DNA of 64,000 nt from Morinoia aosen (GCA_030386875.1 CM059568.1:29568120-29632119), one strand, 5' to 3'. Shown: positions 1 to 10,030, numbered from the stretch's first letter. Program-made: numbers and translations. Notes: a model not told the origin generated them from the letters alone.

Positions 1-544
1 AGGAGATCGGGGATTGAGAGCGAGGCAGTGTATTCAATTTCATACTTAAAACTGGTATTCGGTTTAAACGTTGGCAAAGTCAACGGCAAATTATTGATTG
101 TATCGTGAGGGCGCATGATTTCAAAGCTCTTGCTATACGCTTATTTGGCTCGACGTTTTCAGTGGCTCGACATTCGGGGCTCGACAATTTCCTTGACTTG
201 AAATATTGGTTACTCCGTTTGTCGTGGTGTTATCGTGAGCAATCCCTCGAAAGATAATCGTGAGTTGAGTCGTCCTGTTGTTCCGAAATTGTAAAAGGTT
301 GTTTTTACCACGCGTGCTCTGCGATCCTTACCTGCCTTCCAATAAACGTAAAAAGCTTGGGCCTCGTATATTTCCTCTCTCATCTCTCGTGAACTCGCAC
401 AAGAAACACGTGTCCTTGGCCCTCAGCCGCTACCAATAGACAGAATGATGCACGTTGTTCAATAATTATTTAAATCTTAGTCGGGGCTGTTCGCCCCTGG
501 TGGCAGCGCTATCTTCATTAATTCTCATCAAAATTGTTCATGAC
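1..544. other. Left-edge region without a recognised gene
   Basis: No open frame or known domain is visible. On the plus strand an AATAAA lies near 341, and the string TGGTGGCAGCG near 499 equals the complement of the 3' end of a typical insect tRNA-Leu, as a retroelement primer-binding site would. The neighbouring LINE stops abruptly at about 545 on its 3' side, which is unusual because LINEs normally lose their 5' end, so a second insertion or a deletion here is plausible. An LTR identity is only a guess, since the start lies outside the window. Confidence 0.3.
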
Positions 545-1994
545 TTAGTCAAAATAATCGGAGAACTCATATGACGTAAATATATTCGTTGGTATAACTA
601 ATAAATCCAGAGAGCGGAAGAAAAACCCGACTCCATTCAGGCAGTTTTGTGTTACTTCTTTGATGTGAAAACCACATCTCAGTTGTGAGTCGAGGGTAAG
701 TCCTAAGAACTTAAACTTCTTTATATATTCTATATTTGTGTTGTTATATTTTAGTTGGAAGGAAGGATTTGTATGTTTATGAGTAAACACCATGCACTTG
801 GTTTTTTCAGCAGATATTTGAAAGCCCCAGCATTGCGACCAACTCAAAAAAATGTCCAAAGCTTTCTCTAAGATACTGAGAGCCTGAGCCAAGTTTGGGT
901 GAGTAATCCAAAAGGCTCCATCATCTTCATAAAAAGATGTTTCCAGCATAGGGTGAAAGTCATGAAATATATCATTTATCATTACATTGAAAATTGTAGG
1001 GCTTATGACTGATCCTTGAGGAACACCAGTGTTCAATGTGCATATCTTGGTTAAGACATTATTTATCCTCACCCTGATGTTGCGATTTTTTATAAAGGAT
1101 GCAACAGTTGTTGGTAGATTTCCCTGAAGATCCATAATTTCCAGTTTTTTTATCAGTCCATGATGCCACACCGTATCAAAAGCCCGCTCAATATCAATAA
1201 ATATAACAATGCAAAAGTCCTGAAGCATGAGGGCTTTACGAATTGAGTTTTCTAGGCAAGGCATTCCATCTAGAGTGGAGTAACTGGCTCTGAAGCCACT
1301 TTGGTTTCTATCAATTAAATTTTTCCCCTCCAGATAAAAGAGGAGTCTCCAATTAATGATTTTTTCAAATATTTCGCACAATGTATTTGTGAGCGCAACT
1401 GGCCTGTAGGACTTTGGGTCTGTAGGATCTTTGCCCGGTTTCAAAATTGGGCAAATTACTGCTTCTTTCCAAGGCATGGGAATTTCTGTGTTCCATACTA
1501 TGTTGAATATGTGTAAAACTGTGTTTTTTGGCTTTCATCCATATTTTTTATGAATTCTATTGGGATTGTATCAGGGCCTGGTGTTTTGGCCTTGGAACTT
1601 TTTAGTGCCCTTTCAAGTTCAGCATAGGTGATTGGATGGTTATATTGATGATGAGCAGGAGTGAAATGTATAGGCGACAGTTTGCTGGTAACCTTATGAT
1701 CAGAGAATAAAGGATCCTGAGTCTCACTAGTGCTATACGATTTGTATTGTTCTACTAGAATGTCAACCACATCTTTAGGATATGTGACCACCTCGTTACG
1801 GATTTTCAACGTTTGACTTCGGTTTCTTTTTCCATTTATTGCTCTGATTTTTCTCCATACCTCTGCTGACGAGCTTTTGTCATTTAGACTGGCTACACAA
1901 TTTTTCCAACTTTCCGTTTTTGCTTCGACAACTGTTTTTCTAAAAATGGCTCGAGCCCTTTTAAATGCAATCCATTTTTGGATTGCATTTGGGT

Positions 1995-2303
1995 GCTCGC
2001 CATTGGATTTGGATGCTCGCCATAGCCATGTGCTAGAGGCTCTGCCGCCGTGCGGCGGAGACCCGGGTTCGAAACTCGGCGCGGGCGGTGGCGATTTTCT
2101 CTGTTGGGTATAGGAGAAAAATTCCAAGCACAATACCCCACTCTACCCAGGTGTCTGAAATGGGTACCGGTCTTGACCGGGGGAAAGCGTCATGGCGTCC
2201 TCGCGTTAGTCATAAGGCATTTGAAAATCCAATGTACAAGGTGATATGTATCAGGCTTGATTAGAAATAAAGCATCCGTAGATGCCTTCATTATTATTAT
2301 TTG
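1995..2303 (+). mobile_element. tRNA-derived SINE, copy 1, inside LINE ORF2
   Basis: The head has a polymerase III B-box-like stretch (CCGGGTTCGAAACTCGG near 2073). It is followed by a body shared with two other copies in the window: the 'gattttc...gttgggtat' segment, the 'caataccccactc..cccaggtgtc' core, 'gggtaccgg', and the 'cttgattagaaataaagcatcc' end. The tail is a short ATT repeat. The copy splits the surrounding LINE frame between residues matching NHRGNLQ and KWIAFKRARA, so it is younger than the LINE. The left boundary is uncertain by about 25 bases because of a local duplication of 'tgctcgccat'. Confidence 0.75.
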
Positions 2304-3194
2304 CAGGTTTCCACGGTGATTTTTATATTTATTGTAAGCCTTACGATATTCCCTGTGACTTTCTTTACATTTTTCATTCCACCAACAATTCACTCTCCGT
2401 CTAGCTGGACCCATGCTACTCTTTTTTACACTGCCCTCTGTTGGACTAATAATTGACTGTGTGACCTTTCTGCAAGCTTCATCAGATGTTAGGTTCCTAA
2501 GAATGGGGATGACCACGTTTTCTCTAAACTTGGGCCAGTTGGCTGATTTCAAGAGCCATTTATATGGAAGATCAACCTGCAATATCTCTATGTTTGAGTC
2601 CATGTACACTGGGAAGTGGACCGACATCATGGTGTCTGGGTGCGTTTTCAATGTTAGGAGAGCGTGCAAATCTTCTGTCACTAGTGCCAAGTCAATGTGA
2701 GTATAGTTTCCATTTGATGATAAAAAAGTATAGGCTGTGTTGTTTAACAAGATAAGATTGTTGTCTGTAATCCAATTCTCTATAATTCTGCCTCTTCTAT
2801 CTATAAAGTCAGAGCCCCAGGAATAGCTGTGGGCATTTAAATCCATCACAATGATGCTGGATCCCCTATTCAAATTGCTGATCTCTAGTAGGTTTTGACC
2901 TACCAAGTCATTATCAAGTGTTGGTGGCAGATACATATTAATAATGTTGATAGGTTTCTTGTTAATGAATACTCTACAAGCTACAACTTCAACAGGAGTG
3001 TTGATTTGGATAGGTATACAAGGTATAGTATTATTGACATAAGTCATTACTCCACCTCCTCTATTATCTCTATCTTTTCTGTAGGGTAAAACATAATTAT
3101 TTAGCTTAGTTTGATTGTGATTTTGTTAGTGGGCTTCTTGTAGGCAAATAATTTTTGGTTCATATTGATTAATGAGCAACTGCAGGAAGGGGAG

Positions 3195-3658
3195 TGTTAA
3201 ATAGTAGGTTGTGGCGTATCCACATTGGGCGCCAAATTGTTAGATATTTGGTTTTGGCAATATCCTCTTTGGGTGCCAATTTGTAGATAGTTGCAATATT
3301 TGCTGGTCCTTCTTGGGAGCCGAAATTTCAGAGTCTTCTTATCCCGGAAGGATCTTCCTGATATCTTCAGGGAAAATGGAAAATCAGGTTTTGGCGACTT
3401 AATTTATTAGTTGGGGCTTGCCCACAGGTTTTCAGGAGGCGAATTATTTTCCAGCAGTTGAAATTTAAGCCGATATAAAAATCAAGCTTTGAAGTTTTAG
3501 AGCCGAAGAATTTTCTGGCTGTTGAAATTTTCAAATCTGAGACGGATATAGGGTTCGCAAGTATCTGTGATACGCCAGTTCGATTATTTGCGAGAGAATT
3601 ATTTTTCCTCCCGCGAAATTACAAGGCACTGGTCGGCATCTCTGACAATAGCCTGACA
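3195..3658 (-). repeat. LTR (3' copy in element orientation)
   Basis: A 464-bp direct repeat of 4931-5519, starting tgttaaatagtagg and ending agcctgaca on the plus strand. It is shorter than its partner because the partner carries an additional internal partial duplication of the 'gagccgatataaaaatc' segment. Confidence 0.88.
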
Positions 3659-4027
3659 CGCCCTTACCGAGAAGACATTACTGCAAGTAATGTCGCGAAC
3701 ATGCTATTATGTCAGATGTCGACTGTGCTTTTTAACCTAGAAACTATATAATGACACGTATCATCGTTTAATTAAATTAAGAATACTCAAGACTTTTTCA
3801 TAACAAATAGAAACACTTATTCTAATACAGCTCAGGAACAGTCTTGTCCTTTCTCTTCTAAAGAGGTGCTGAATCCAGTTCTGGTTGGTCGGGAATGCGG
3901 GACAAGAAGTCGGCGAGATGGTTCTCAGCTCCCGGAATATGTTTCGATTTAAATTGGAAGAGGCTGAAGTATAAGGCCCATCGTTCAAGTCGTGGGTTTA
4001 GTAAATCAGCTTGTTGCAGATACAGCC

Positions 4028-4217
4028 GATGGTCGCCATTGTTGATCGCTGATCTGGTCACCAATGTTGATCGTTGATCTAGTTGACCAATGCTTGATCG
4101 CTCGCTGATCAGGACGCCATGTTTGATCGTTGATCTGGTCGCCATTGTGATCGCTCGCTGATCTGGTCGCCATTGTGGATCGCTGATCTGGGCCTTGCTT
4201 GATCGTTGATCTGGTCG
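4028..4217. repeat. Tandem array of ~25-32 bp units inside the LTR fossil
   Basis: Repeats of the theme 'gatcgctgatctggtcgccattg' with variable spacing, about 6-7 copies. It directly follows the RNase H remnant and precedes the 24-bp array. Confidence 0.75.
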
Positions 4218-4472
4218 CCATTGAGTTTTTGGGCTGAGAAGCCATTGAGTTTTTGGGCTGAGAAGCCATTGAGTTTTTGGGCTAACAAGCCATTGAGTTT
4301 TTGGGCTAACAAGCCATTGAGTTTTTGGGCTGACAAGCCATTGAGTTTTTGGGCTGAGAAGCCATTAAGTTTTTGGGCTGAGAAGCCATTGAGTTTTTGG
4401 GCTGAGAAGCCATTGAGTTTTTGGGCTGAGAAGCCATTGAGTTTTTGGGCTAACAAGCCATTGAGTTTTTGG
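4218..4472. repeat. 24-bp minisatellite inside the LTR fossil
   Basis: About 10-11 near-perfect copies of the unit 'ccattgagtttttgggctga' plus 'gaag', with variants in which the last bases read 'taacaag' or 'gacaag'. The unit length is a multiple of three, so frames stay open on both strands; there is no sign that either is a gene. Confidence 0.9.
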
Positions 4473-4729
4473 TAATTGTTTCCCGTTCGGCAGTAGTAGT
4501 TTCCCGATCGGCGGTAATAGTTTCCCGTTCGTCGGTACTGGCTTCCCGTTCGGCGGTAATAATTTCCCGTTCGTTGGTAATAGTTTCCCGATCGGCGGTA
4601 ACAGTTTCCCGTTCGTCGGTACTGGCTTCCCGTTCGGCGGTAATAATTTCCCGTTCGTTGGTAATAGTTTCCCGATCGGCGGTAACAGTTTCCCGTTCGT
4701 CGGTACTGGCTCCCCGTTCGTAGGTAATA
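4472..4729. repeat. 21-bp minisatellite with 84-bp higher-order period, inside the LTR fossil
   Basis: About 12 copies of a 21-bp unit built on 'gtttcccgttcggcggtaat'. Four units form an 84-bp block, marked by alternation of gttcggcgg, gttcgttgg, gatcggcgg and gttcgtcgg, which is repeated almost exactly. A 31-bp unit ('tttttattttgcttcaggaa' plus a variable end) follows at about 4735-4805. Confidence 0.9.
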
Positions 4730-4908
4730 ACTTTTATTTTTATTTTGCTTCAGGAAGTCGAAGTTCCTTTTTATTTTGCTTCAGGAAGTCAAAGTTCCTT
4801 TTTATATTTTTCTTGGTTTTCAGGATTCAAAGTCCTTCTTTAGATGCAGCTTTCCAGAGTTCGGGTCGCTGTGTTCGGGCGCCTCTTTGTTAAATAGTTC
4901 TTATGGCT

Positions 4909-4926
4909 GTCCCTGTTCGGGCGCCA
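4909..4926 (-). promoter_or_regulatory. Primer-binding site complementary to tRNA-Lys
   Basis: On the minus strand this reads TGGCGCCCGAACAGGGAC, 18 bases complementary to the 3' end of a lysine tRNA, a primer used by many retroviruses and retrotransposons. It lies 4 bases inside the LTR edge at 4931, the expected place. It fixes the element orientation as minus, in agreement with the RNase H remnant. Confidence 0.8.
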
Positions 4927-4930
4927 CTTT

Positions 4931-5519
4931 TGTTAAATAGTAGGTTGTGGCGTATCCACATTGGGCGCCAAATTGTTAGATATTTGGTTTTGGCAATATC
5001 CTCTTTGGGTGCCAATTTGTAGATAGTTGCAATTTTTGCTGGTCCTTCTTGGGAGCCGAAATTTCAGAGTCTTCTTATCCCGGAAGGATCTTCCTGATAT
5101 CTTCAGGGAAAATGGAAAATCAGGTTTTGGCGACTTAATTTATTAGTTGGGGCTTGCCCACAGGTTTTCAGGAGGCGAATTATTTTCCAGCAGTTGAAAT
5201 TTAAGCCGATATAAAAATCAAGCTTTGAAGTTTTAGAGCCGAAGAATTTTATGGCTATGGAGCTTTTCACGCTAGTAATGCAGGCGTCGAAAGTTAGAGC
5301 CGAAATGAAATTCGAGCTGCGAAATTGGAGCCGATATAAAAATCGAGCTTTGAAGTTTTAGAGCCGAAGAATTTTCTGGCAGTTGAAATTTTCAAATCTG
5401 AGACGGATATAGGGTTCGCAAGTATCTGTGATACGCCAGTTCGATTATTTGCGAGAGAATTATTTTTCCTCCCGCGAAATTACAAGGCACTGGTCGGCAT
5501 CTCTGACAATAGCCTGACA
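4931..5519 (-). repeat. LTR (5' copy in element orientation)
   Basis: A 589-bp copy of the LTR, with the same ends as 3195-3658. Apart from its extra internal duplicated segment of about 125 bp, it is nearly identical to the other LTR by eye. It adjoins the primer-binding site. Confidence 0.88.
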
Positions 5520-5571
5520 GGGAGTTAAGAGAAATATCCTCTCATATTCCATTGCATTATTGATAGATTCA

Positions 5572-7450
5572 TTATGGGCTTATTAAAGAGGTGACATTTA
5601 GTTTAGTTAGCACTTCTGTTAAAAGATCTTCTGCATTCAGGATGTTACCAAGATCTGTTAGTAGTTCAATACGCTCAGTGATTGAATTGGAGATTAGCAT
5701 TTTGACAATTGTAGGAAGAAATTTAAATATAATGGTCTTGAGTGATATTTCAATATCCTTTTCTGAGATACTTTTATGGCATTGCTGGTTTTTAGAGGCA
5801 GGAGGGTTCCTTTCTTTCAATGGAGCATTTGCTGTGTCACAATTAGCAGCCATTAAGTTGTAAGTTCCTTCTGTGTTCAGTAGGGTTGGTGTATTCTGGT
5901 TCATAAGTTGACTGTGTTCTATAGCTTTATTTTCCATTGCTTTGTTTTGAGTAGGCTGCTTCTGCAGTTCTAGCCTCTTATGAGCATGCATAGGGTTACC
6001 AAAATTCTGCATTGGTGTACCATGGCTGTGCTGTGAGCTATCTGAATTGATTGCATAAGCGTATGTTTTTCGTGTCAAATTTTGATATTCTGTTTGGGTT
6101 CTTGATAGTACAAGTGTGGGGAAGGAGTGTCTTGATTCTAATTCTGGAAGAATGTCTTGCTTCTGGTGGACTTGGGTTTGGGTTTGAACTATTTTCCTTG
6201 CATCAACAAATGAGATATTTTGTCTTGCTTGGAGTTTACTAACATTATGTTCTTGAATATAAATGGGACACTCTTCTGAGACAGCTGTATGGTTTCCCTT
6301 GCATATTGTGCATACTCAATTTTCAGCGGTGCAGTTGTTTTCATCATGTTCTCGAGATTAGCAATTCTTGCAGACTTTCCGGTTACGGCAGACCGAGGTA
6401 GTGTGTCGCCATCGCCAGCATTTGGTACATCGAATGGGATTGTTGTAGAAAGGATCCACTTTGTAATTTGAGTAGCCTGCTTTCAGCTCTGTAGGGCAAG
6501 TTCCAAGGAAAGTAAGTACAAACAAGGGTGAATTGGCACAGTTTGGATCCATGTACATTTTGTTGTATGCCTACTACATCAGAGGAGGCAATTTGGTGCA
6601 ACAAATCTTCTAATGAGTCTGACAAGAATTCTGGGGTATAAATCTTTCCATAGGAAGTGTAAGCCCCCCATACTATTTGAGTTTTGACTGGAATTTCACC
6701 AAACTTCTTTAGGTTCATCAAGGTTTTCACTTGGCTTTCTGTTTTAGCTTTAATAATGAGATTGCCTGATCTTTTATACTCTATTTTTTCCACTTCACCA
6801 CAAATTTGGTTTATTGTAGCTCGTACTTTGAAAGGATTCAGTTTTGTCAAGTTTTGGTTATCATCTTGTGCAGTTATTTGCACAAGCCTAACTGTATATG
6901 GGATTTTATCTGCATTTTCCGTCAAGCTGAGATCTTTTTTAGCAGATTTTACCGCTGCAGGATATTTCCAATTTTGTTTTAGTTCTTCTTGATTGTTTGG
7001 AATTACCAAAGTTGATTCAGAAAGAGAGTCATTGCTAGAAAGAACTCCTGAGGGATCTGACTCACTGAGCAATGACACATAGGGCCTAGTGCTGAGACAT
7101 TTCTGAGTCAGAGACATTATGGGTTCCCTCTTTTTTTTGCTTTGCACATCCAAAAACTCTTGGCTACTCTCTAATGTTCTTTTAGAAGTATTGTTATACA
7201 ATTCTTTGTTCTTTTGCTTTGGGCTTCCATTGTTAGGGTTTGCCCTTGGGGTTTCTTGTCTTAGAGCTGGTTGTGATTTACTCTTGGGAGTAGAAATTGT
7301 CACGAAGCAATTTTTGTTAAGTTTCCTTGCATTATTAAATTCAGATTTCTCTGGCTCTGAGATGGGTTGAGTGTAGGTGCGGGTAACTTTTCCCTTGACA
7401 CCGCTTTTACCTCCCCCAGGGTCATCAGGAAATTTGCTTTTGGGAGGCAT
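5572..7450 (-). pseudogene. LINE ORF1 (gag-like nucleic-acid-binding protein), decayed
   Basis: The first open part (7450-6383) starts MPPKSKFPDDPGGG and is basic and Ser/Lys-rich, as in Jockey-type ORF1 proteins. It is followed by a region resembling the domain that precedes the zinc knuckles in this group. A second frame (about 6558-6358) carries the knuckle CTKCWRWRHTTSVCRNRKVC. A third frame (6078-5572) gives a C-terminal helical stretch ending LNVTSLISP. The parts lie in different frames, so at least two frameshifts have occurred. In live elements this protein binds the LINE RNA to form the ribonucleoprotein. It is followed after 14 bases by the start of ORF2. Confidence 0.75.
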
Positions 7451-8180
7451 AGAATTATCAAGTCTGTTGATAACGTTTGAGAGTTTATCCTTGATAGTAT
7501 CTATTGCTTTATTTTTATTTATTCCTTATGTACTACCTTTATCAAAAAAATTACAAAATTTTGTTGTTTTATGTTATTTGTAGGACAGTATCCTTTTAAA
7601 TATCAAAGTTATCAAATTTTCAGCAAAACAAAAATACTAATTTAGGGTTACTGGGGGCCTGAGGCCCTAGTAGAAGTTTACCAAGAAAGAAGGCAAACCA
7701 ATTTGATTTGAATCGATTTCCGACTTATACCCACGTTTTACCTGAAATACTTGCCTATAATAGGTAAATTTTCAGGAAGTTCCGTTTGATAAGCCACCAC
7801 GTTCTAACGCTACAACATCCGCCCCATGAGTAATTTATCTTCCAATAACACACGTTCTTCAAAAAGTTACCTTCCGTTGAAAGAATGTGTTAATTGTGTT
7901 TCACAGCGCAGATTTTTCGTTCTTCGAATTATTCCATATTTTTATTTCTGCCATAATAAAAGTTAGAGAATAATTATTAGAATAAATTAGAATGATTCAC
8001 TGCCAACACGGTATTGACTACAAGCGTGCGAGTCCAACTGTTTTAACATTCAACCGAAATAAAATATTAGAGATTTAATAAAAAATTGATATGTTCTAGA
8101 ATTTTTATATAACTGAACGACAATCAATAGGGATTTTGAGAATAGTTTTAAATAACTTTGCAGTTATTCTTTCATTGTAG
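7451..8180. other. AT-rich stretch without a recognised gene
   Basis: No long open frame or domain was seen. The first part (to about 7650) could be the 5' UTR of the LINE whose ORF1 starts at 7450. The remainder shows nothing I can name. Confidence 0.4.
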
Positions 8181-8637
8181 TTCATGCCGTGGCAGAGTGG
8201 TTAAAGGACTCGCCCTAACGTGAACGTGTCGAGGGTTAGAATCCCGGCGCTGCGAGGCGATTTTCCCGTTGGATATTTGAGAAAACTCAAGCACAACGGA
8301 CTGGTTATCCCAGTGATGCCGTCCTATGGCAGTTTGTGACAAGGATTGGTGGATCTTGGGTAGTTTAGTGGACAAGTCTGGTACACAGGTGCTGAACTTT
8401 TTTGTGTGAGTATTGAGGAGGGAATTGTAGGCCATTACAAAGGCCCTGATACTGTCGGCCCTCAAGTTTAAGTTCAAGTCAAGTACAATACCCCACTCAA
8501 CCCAGGTGTCGGAAATGGTTACCGGCTTTACGGGGGAACCGTCATTGTGTCCTAGTGTTAGTTATAAGGCATTTTAAAAAAACAATGTACAAGATGATAC
8601 GTATCAAACTTGATTGGAAAAGCATCCTTAGAAGCCG
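8181..8637 (+). mobile_element. tRNA-derived SINE, copy 2, with an extra central module
   Basis: The head resembles a tRNA: A-box-like TGGCAGAGTGG at 8190-8200 and B-box-like GGGTTAGAATCCC at 8233-8245. The common body and the 'cttgattggaaaagcatcc' end match copies 1 and 3. Between 'tcaagcacaa' (ending 8296) and 'gtacaatacccc' (from about 8483) it carries roughly 185 bases absent from the other two copies, so it is either a longer subfamily or an insertion. Copies like this have polymerase III promoters and rely on a partner LINE for movement. Confidence 0.82.
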
Positions 8638-9021
8638 ATATTTGTTTTGTGTTTAATTTAAAGGTTATTACTCATAAACTGGAGCAAAATTATGTCAGAC
8701 GAACTATTCAAGCTACTTTGACTAGGTACAAAAAGTTTAACAAATCTAATTTTTTCTGAAATTCAACATGATTTTGATCAGGGTCATCAGTGTCTCTGTG
8801 CAGCGAGGACGTTCTCTGTCCTCGCTCCGAAACAAAATGCCCCTATTGGTTAGCAAGAATGTACTCCTAACGTCAATGAACAGACCTACCCACTCTCGCC
8901 ATGAAGCTCCAAATGTGATTTGAGCCTGCCATAATCAAAATTATCAAACTAAAAGTATAACATTCCCTCTAAAAAGAGTGCTGAAAGTGTTCACCCCTCA
9001 TCTACACCAGGAATCTTCAAG
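8638..9021. other. Gap without a recognised gene
   Basis: No feature is supported. A short direct/inverted motif 'cgaggacgttctctgtcctcg' around 8806 could form a small hairpin. The stretch just before 9022 may belong to the same element as the ORF there. Confidence 0.35.
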
Positions 9022-9204
9022 ATGGCGCCTAAAAAGCGACGCAGGAGCAACAACAGCAGTGAGTTTCAGTTGAAGTTAGGGCCATATCCTGATGTATTTA
9101 GCTTAACGAAAGACGGCAAGGAAGTGGTGTCTGTGCTAATAAAATACTTCGACTCAGTAATGACAAAATTTAAAAGTGATATGGAAAAGTGCAAAAAGAA
9201 ATAA
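9022..9204 (+). pseudogene. Short basic ORF, possibly the start of a retroelement ORF1
   Basis: Sixty residues starting MAPKKRRRSNNSSEFQ, with a nuclear-localisation-like KKRRR start and a lysine-rich end (KCKKK). It is preceded by a good context (caagATGG). After the stop, another frame (about 9205-9345) continues with a coiled-coil-like text (NKKINSLVSRLDRLDKND), as in the N-terminal part of LINE ORF1 proteins. The reading breaks off shortly before the dispersed repeat at 9438. I do not recognise a specific family; it could also be a chance ORF. Confidence 0.35.
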
Positions 9205-9437
9205 GCAACTTTAAAAGACTATTTGAAACACTAGCGGGAAAAGAAGCATAACACAATGAAATTTTCGACGACCAGAATAAGAAAATAAATAGCTTAGTCT
9301 CCCGTCTCGATCGCTTGGATAAAAATGATCAGCGCAGAGAGTTGGGCCCTGTTTACATTGATATACATTTTGTCGTAGGCTCACGAGTATACGCCTCATG
9401 TGGCGCTTCAGAAGAGCCATGATCATTCATACTAGAG

Positions 9438-10030
9438 TGTCACGAGAAATGGTCCCGCCTCCTTACTAATTTACATTAGTAAGGAAATCAGGTTCTCTGA
9501 ATTAAGGGAAATCAGGTTATCTGAATTAAAGAATTGGCTTACCTCCACAATTTGTTATTACACAAGAAAATACGAGAAATTACGGGATGACAAAAATCTA
9601 CCAATGTTAAGAGTTAATAAGCATATACTAAAACAAGGACGGTACTCACCAATGAGAAGAGACACGACTTACGCCAGCGCGTTTCTGTGCGCATTTTTCT
9701 TGGTGGACGAGAGTTGCTGATACTGTGGTTTCGGGTATAATACTCGAATTCGGTAAACAGGTTTATGAATTATAAAAGAACATCCTATTACACTTTTGTG
9801 AGATTGATGCACAATGCTTATCATGAAGGGAATTAACGCAATGCTCAACAATCTACACACCTACAATTTACCTCCAAACACAATACACTATGATGCAAAC
9901 CCAACGCTAACGACAAATTTTGAGGTAATTAGGGCATAACATTTCCAATGGCAACGCTAATTTACCTATTGGCCGGCCAGCCCGCATCATCAAACTAGAC
10001 ACCAACAATACATGTAGACAATGCTAGACA
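9438..10030. repeat. Dispersed repeat, copy A (related to 11371-11856)
   Basis: Shares ordered landmarks with copy B: 'tgtcacgaga' at the start, a small hairpin of 'cttactaatttacattagtaag' type, 'atcaggttctc', 'ggtactcacc', 'acttacg..agcgc', a 'tggc.ggccagcc' motif, and 'acaatg.ct.a' at the end. The TG...CA outline would fit an LTR, but no target duplication or flanking coding region supports it. The two copies are quite diverged, so they are old or from different subfamilies. Confidence 0.5.

Larger units (their letters stand above)
3195..5519 (-). mobile_element. Ty3/gypsy-type LTR retrotransposon fossil, reduced
   Basis: Two LTRs in direct orientation, each with TG...CA ends when read on either strand, bound a short interior. 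The target duplication is a perfect 5 bp, GGGAG (3190-3194 and 5520-5524). The coding remnant runs on the minus strand and is only the end of a gypsy-type RNase H region (about 4017-3858, with the recognisable HIPGAENHLADFLSR stretch). Most of the interior is tandem repeat. The element is broken and cannot encode its own proteins, though its ends are intact. The intact duplication and strongly similar LTRs suggest a fairly recent insertion relative to the LINE it interrupts. Confidence 0.88.
545..5557 (-). pseudogene. LINE ORF2 (endonuclease + reverse transcriptase), broken and twice interrupted
   Basis: The original start is the ATG at 5557-5555 (MQWNMRGYFS, typical of apurinic-type endonuclease starts). 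The LTR fossil follows, and the frame resumes near 3180 with NQYEPKIICLQEA. Endonuclease motifs are visible at 3047-2190 (MDLNAHSYSWGS, corresponding to GDFNAH, and a weak SVHFPV for SDHxPI). After the SINE comes the linker (KAKTPGPDTIPIEFIKNM, 2133-1498) and then reverse transcriptase (1477-545: SYRPVALT, GVPQGSVISP). The catalytic box reads FYEDD instead of the usual F/YxDD with a small middle residue. No RNase H is present because the element stops within the thumb. Inactive. Confidence 0.85.
545..7450 (-). mobile_element. Decayed Jockey/I-group LINE interrupted by two younger insertions
   Basis: A non-LTR retrotransposon read on the minus strand. ORF1 (gag-like, CCHC zinc knuckle) runs from 7450 to 5572. 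ORF2 starts at an ATG at 5557, 14 bases after the ORF1 stop, and continues through endonuclease and reverse transcriptase to about 545. An LTR element (3195-5519) sits about 30 bases inside ORF2, and a tRNA-derived SINE (about 1995-2303) sits between the endonuclease and the RT domain. Several frames are broken. The element ends inside the RT/thumb region with no 3' UTR, so it is truncated at the side LINEs usually keep. The 5' end cannot be placed exactly; it may extend beyond 7450. Confidence 0.85.

Noticed and set aside
1-500. LTR with a tRNA-Leu primer-binding site
   Set aside because: Only an 11-base primer-site match and an AATAAA support it; no LTR start, partner LTR or CA end is visible in the window.
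4109-4723. Long open frames on both strands (repeating FSAQKLNG and SRSAV-type peptides)
   Set aside because: They come from 24- and 21-base tandem units whose length keeps every frame open; they have no start context, no domain, and opposite strands are equally open.
4218-4729. Regular repeats that could suggest a CRISPR array
   Set aside because: Repeats are directly adjacent with no unique spacers, in eukaryotic DNA within an LTR fossil; they are minisatellites.
8184-8260. tRNA gene-like sequence
   Set aside because: A and B boxes are present, but no consistent cloverleaf can be drawn and the sequence continues into a SINE body shared with two other loci.
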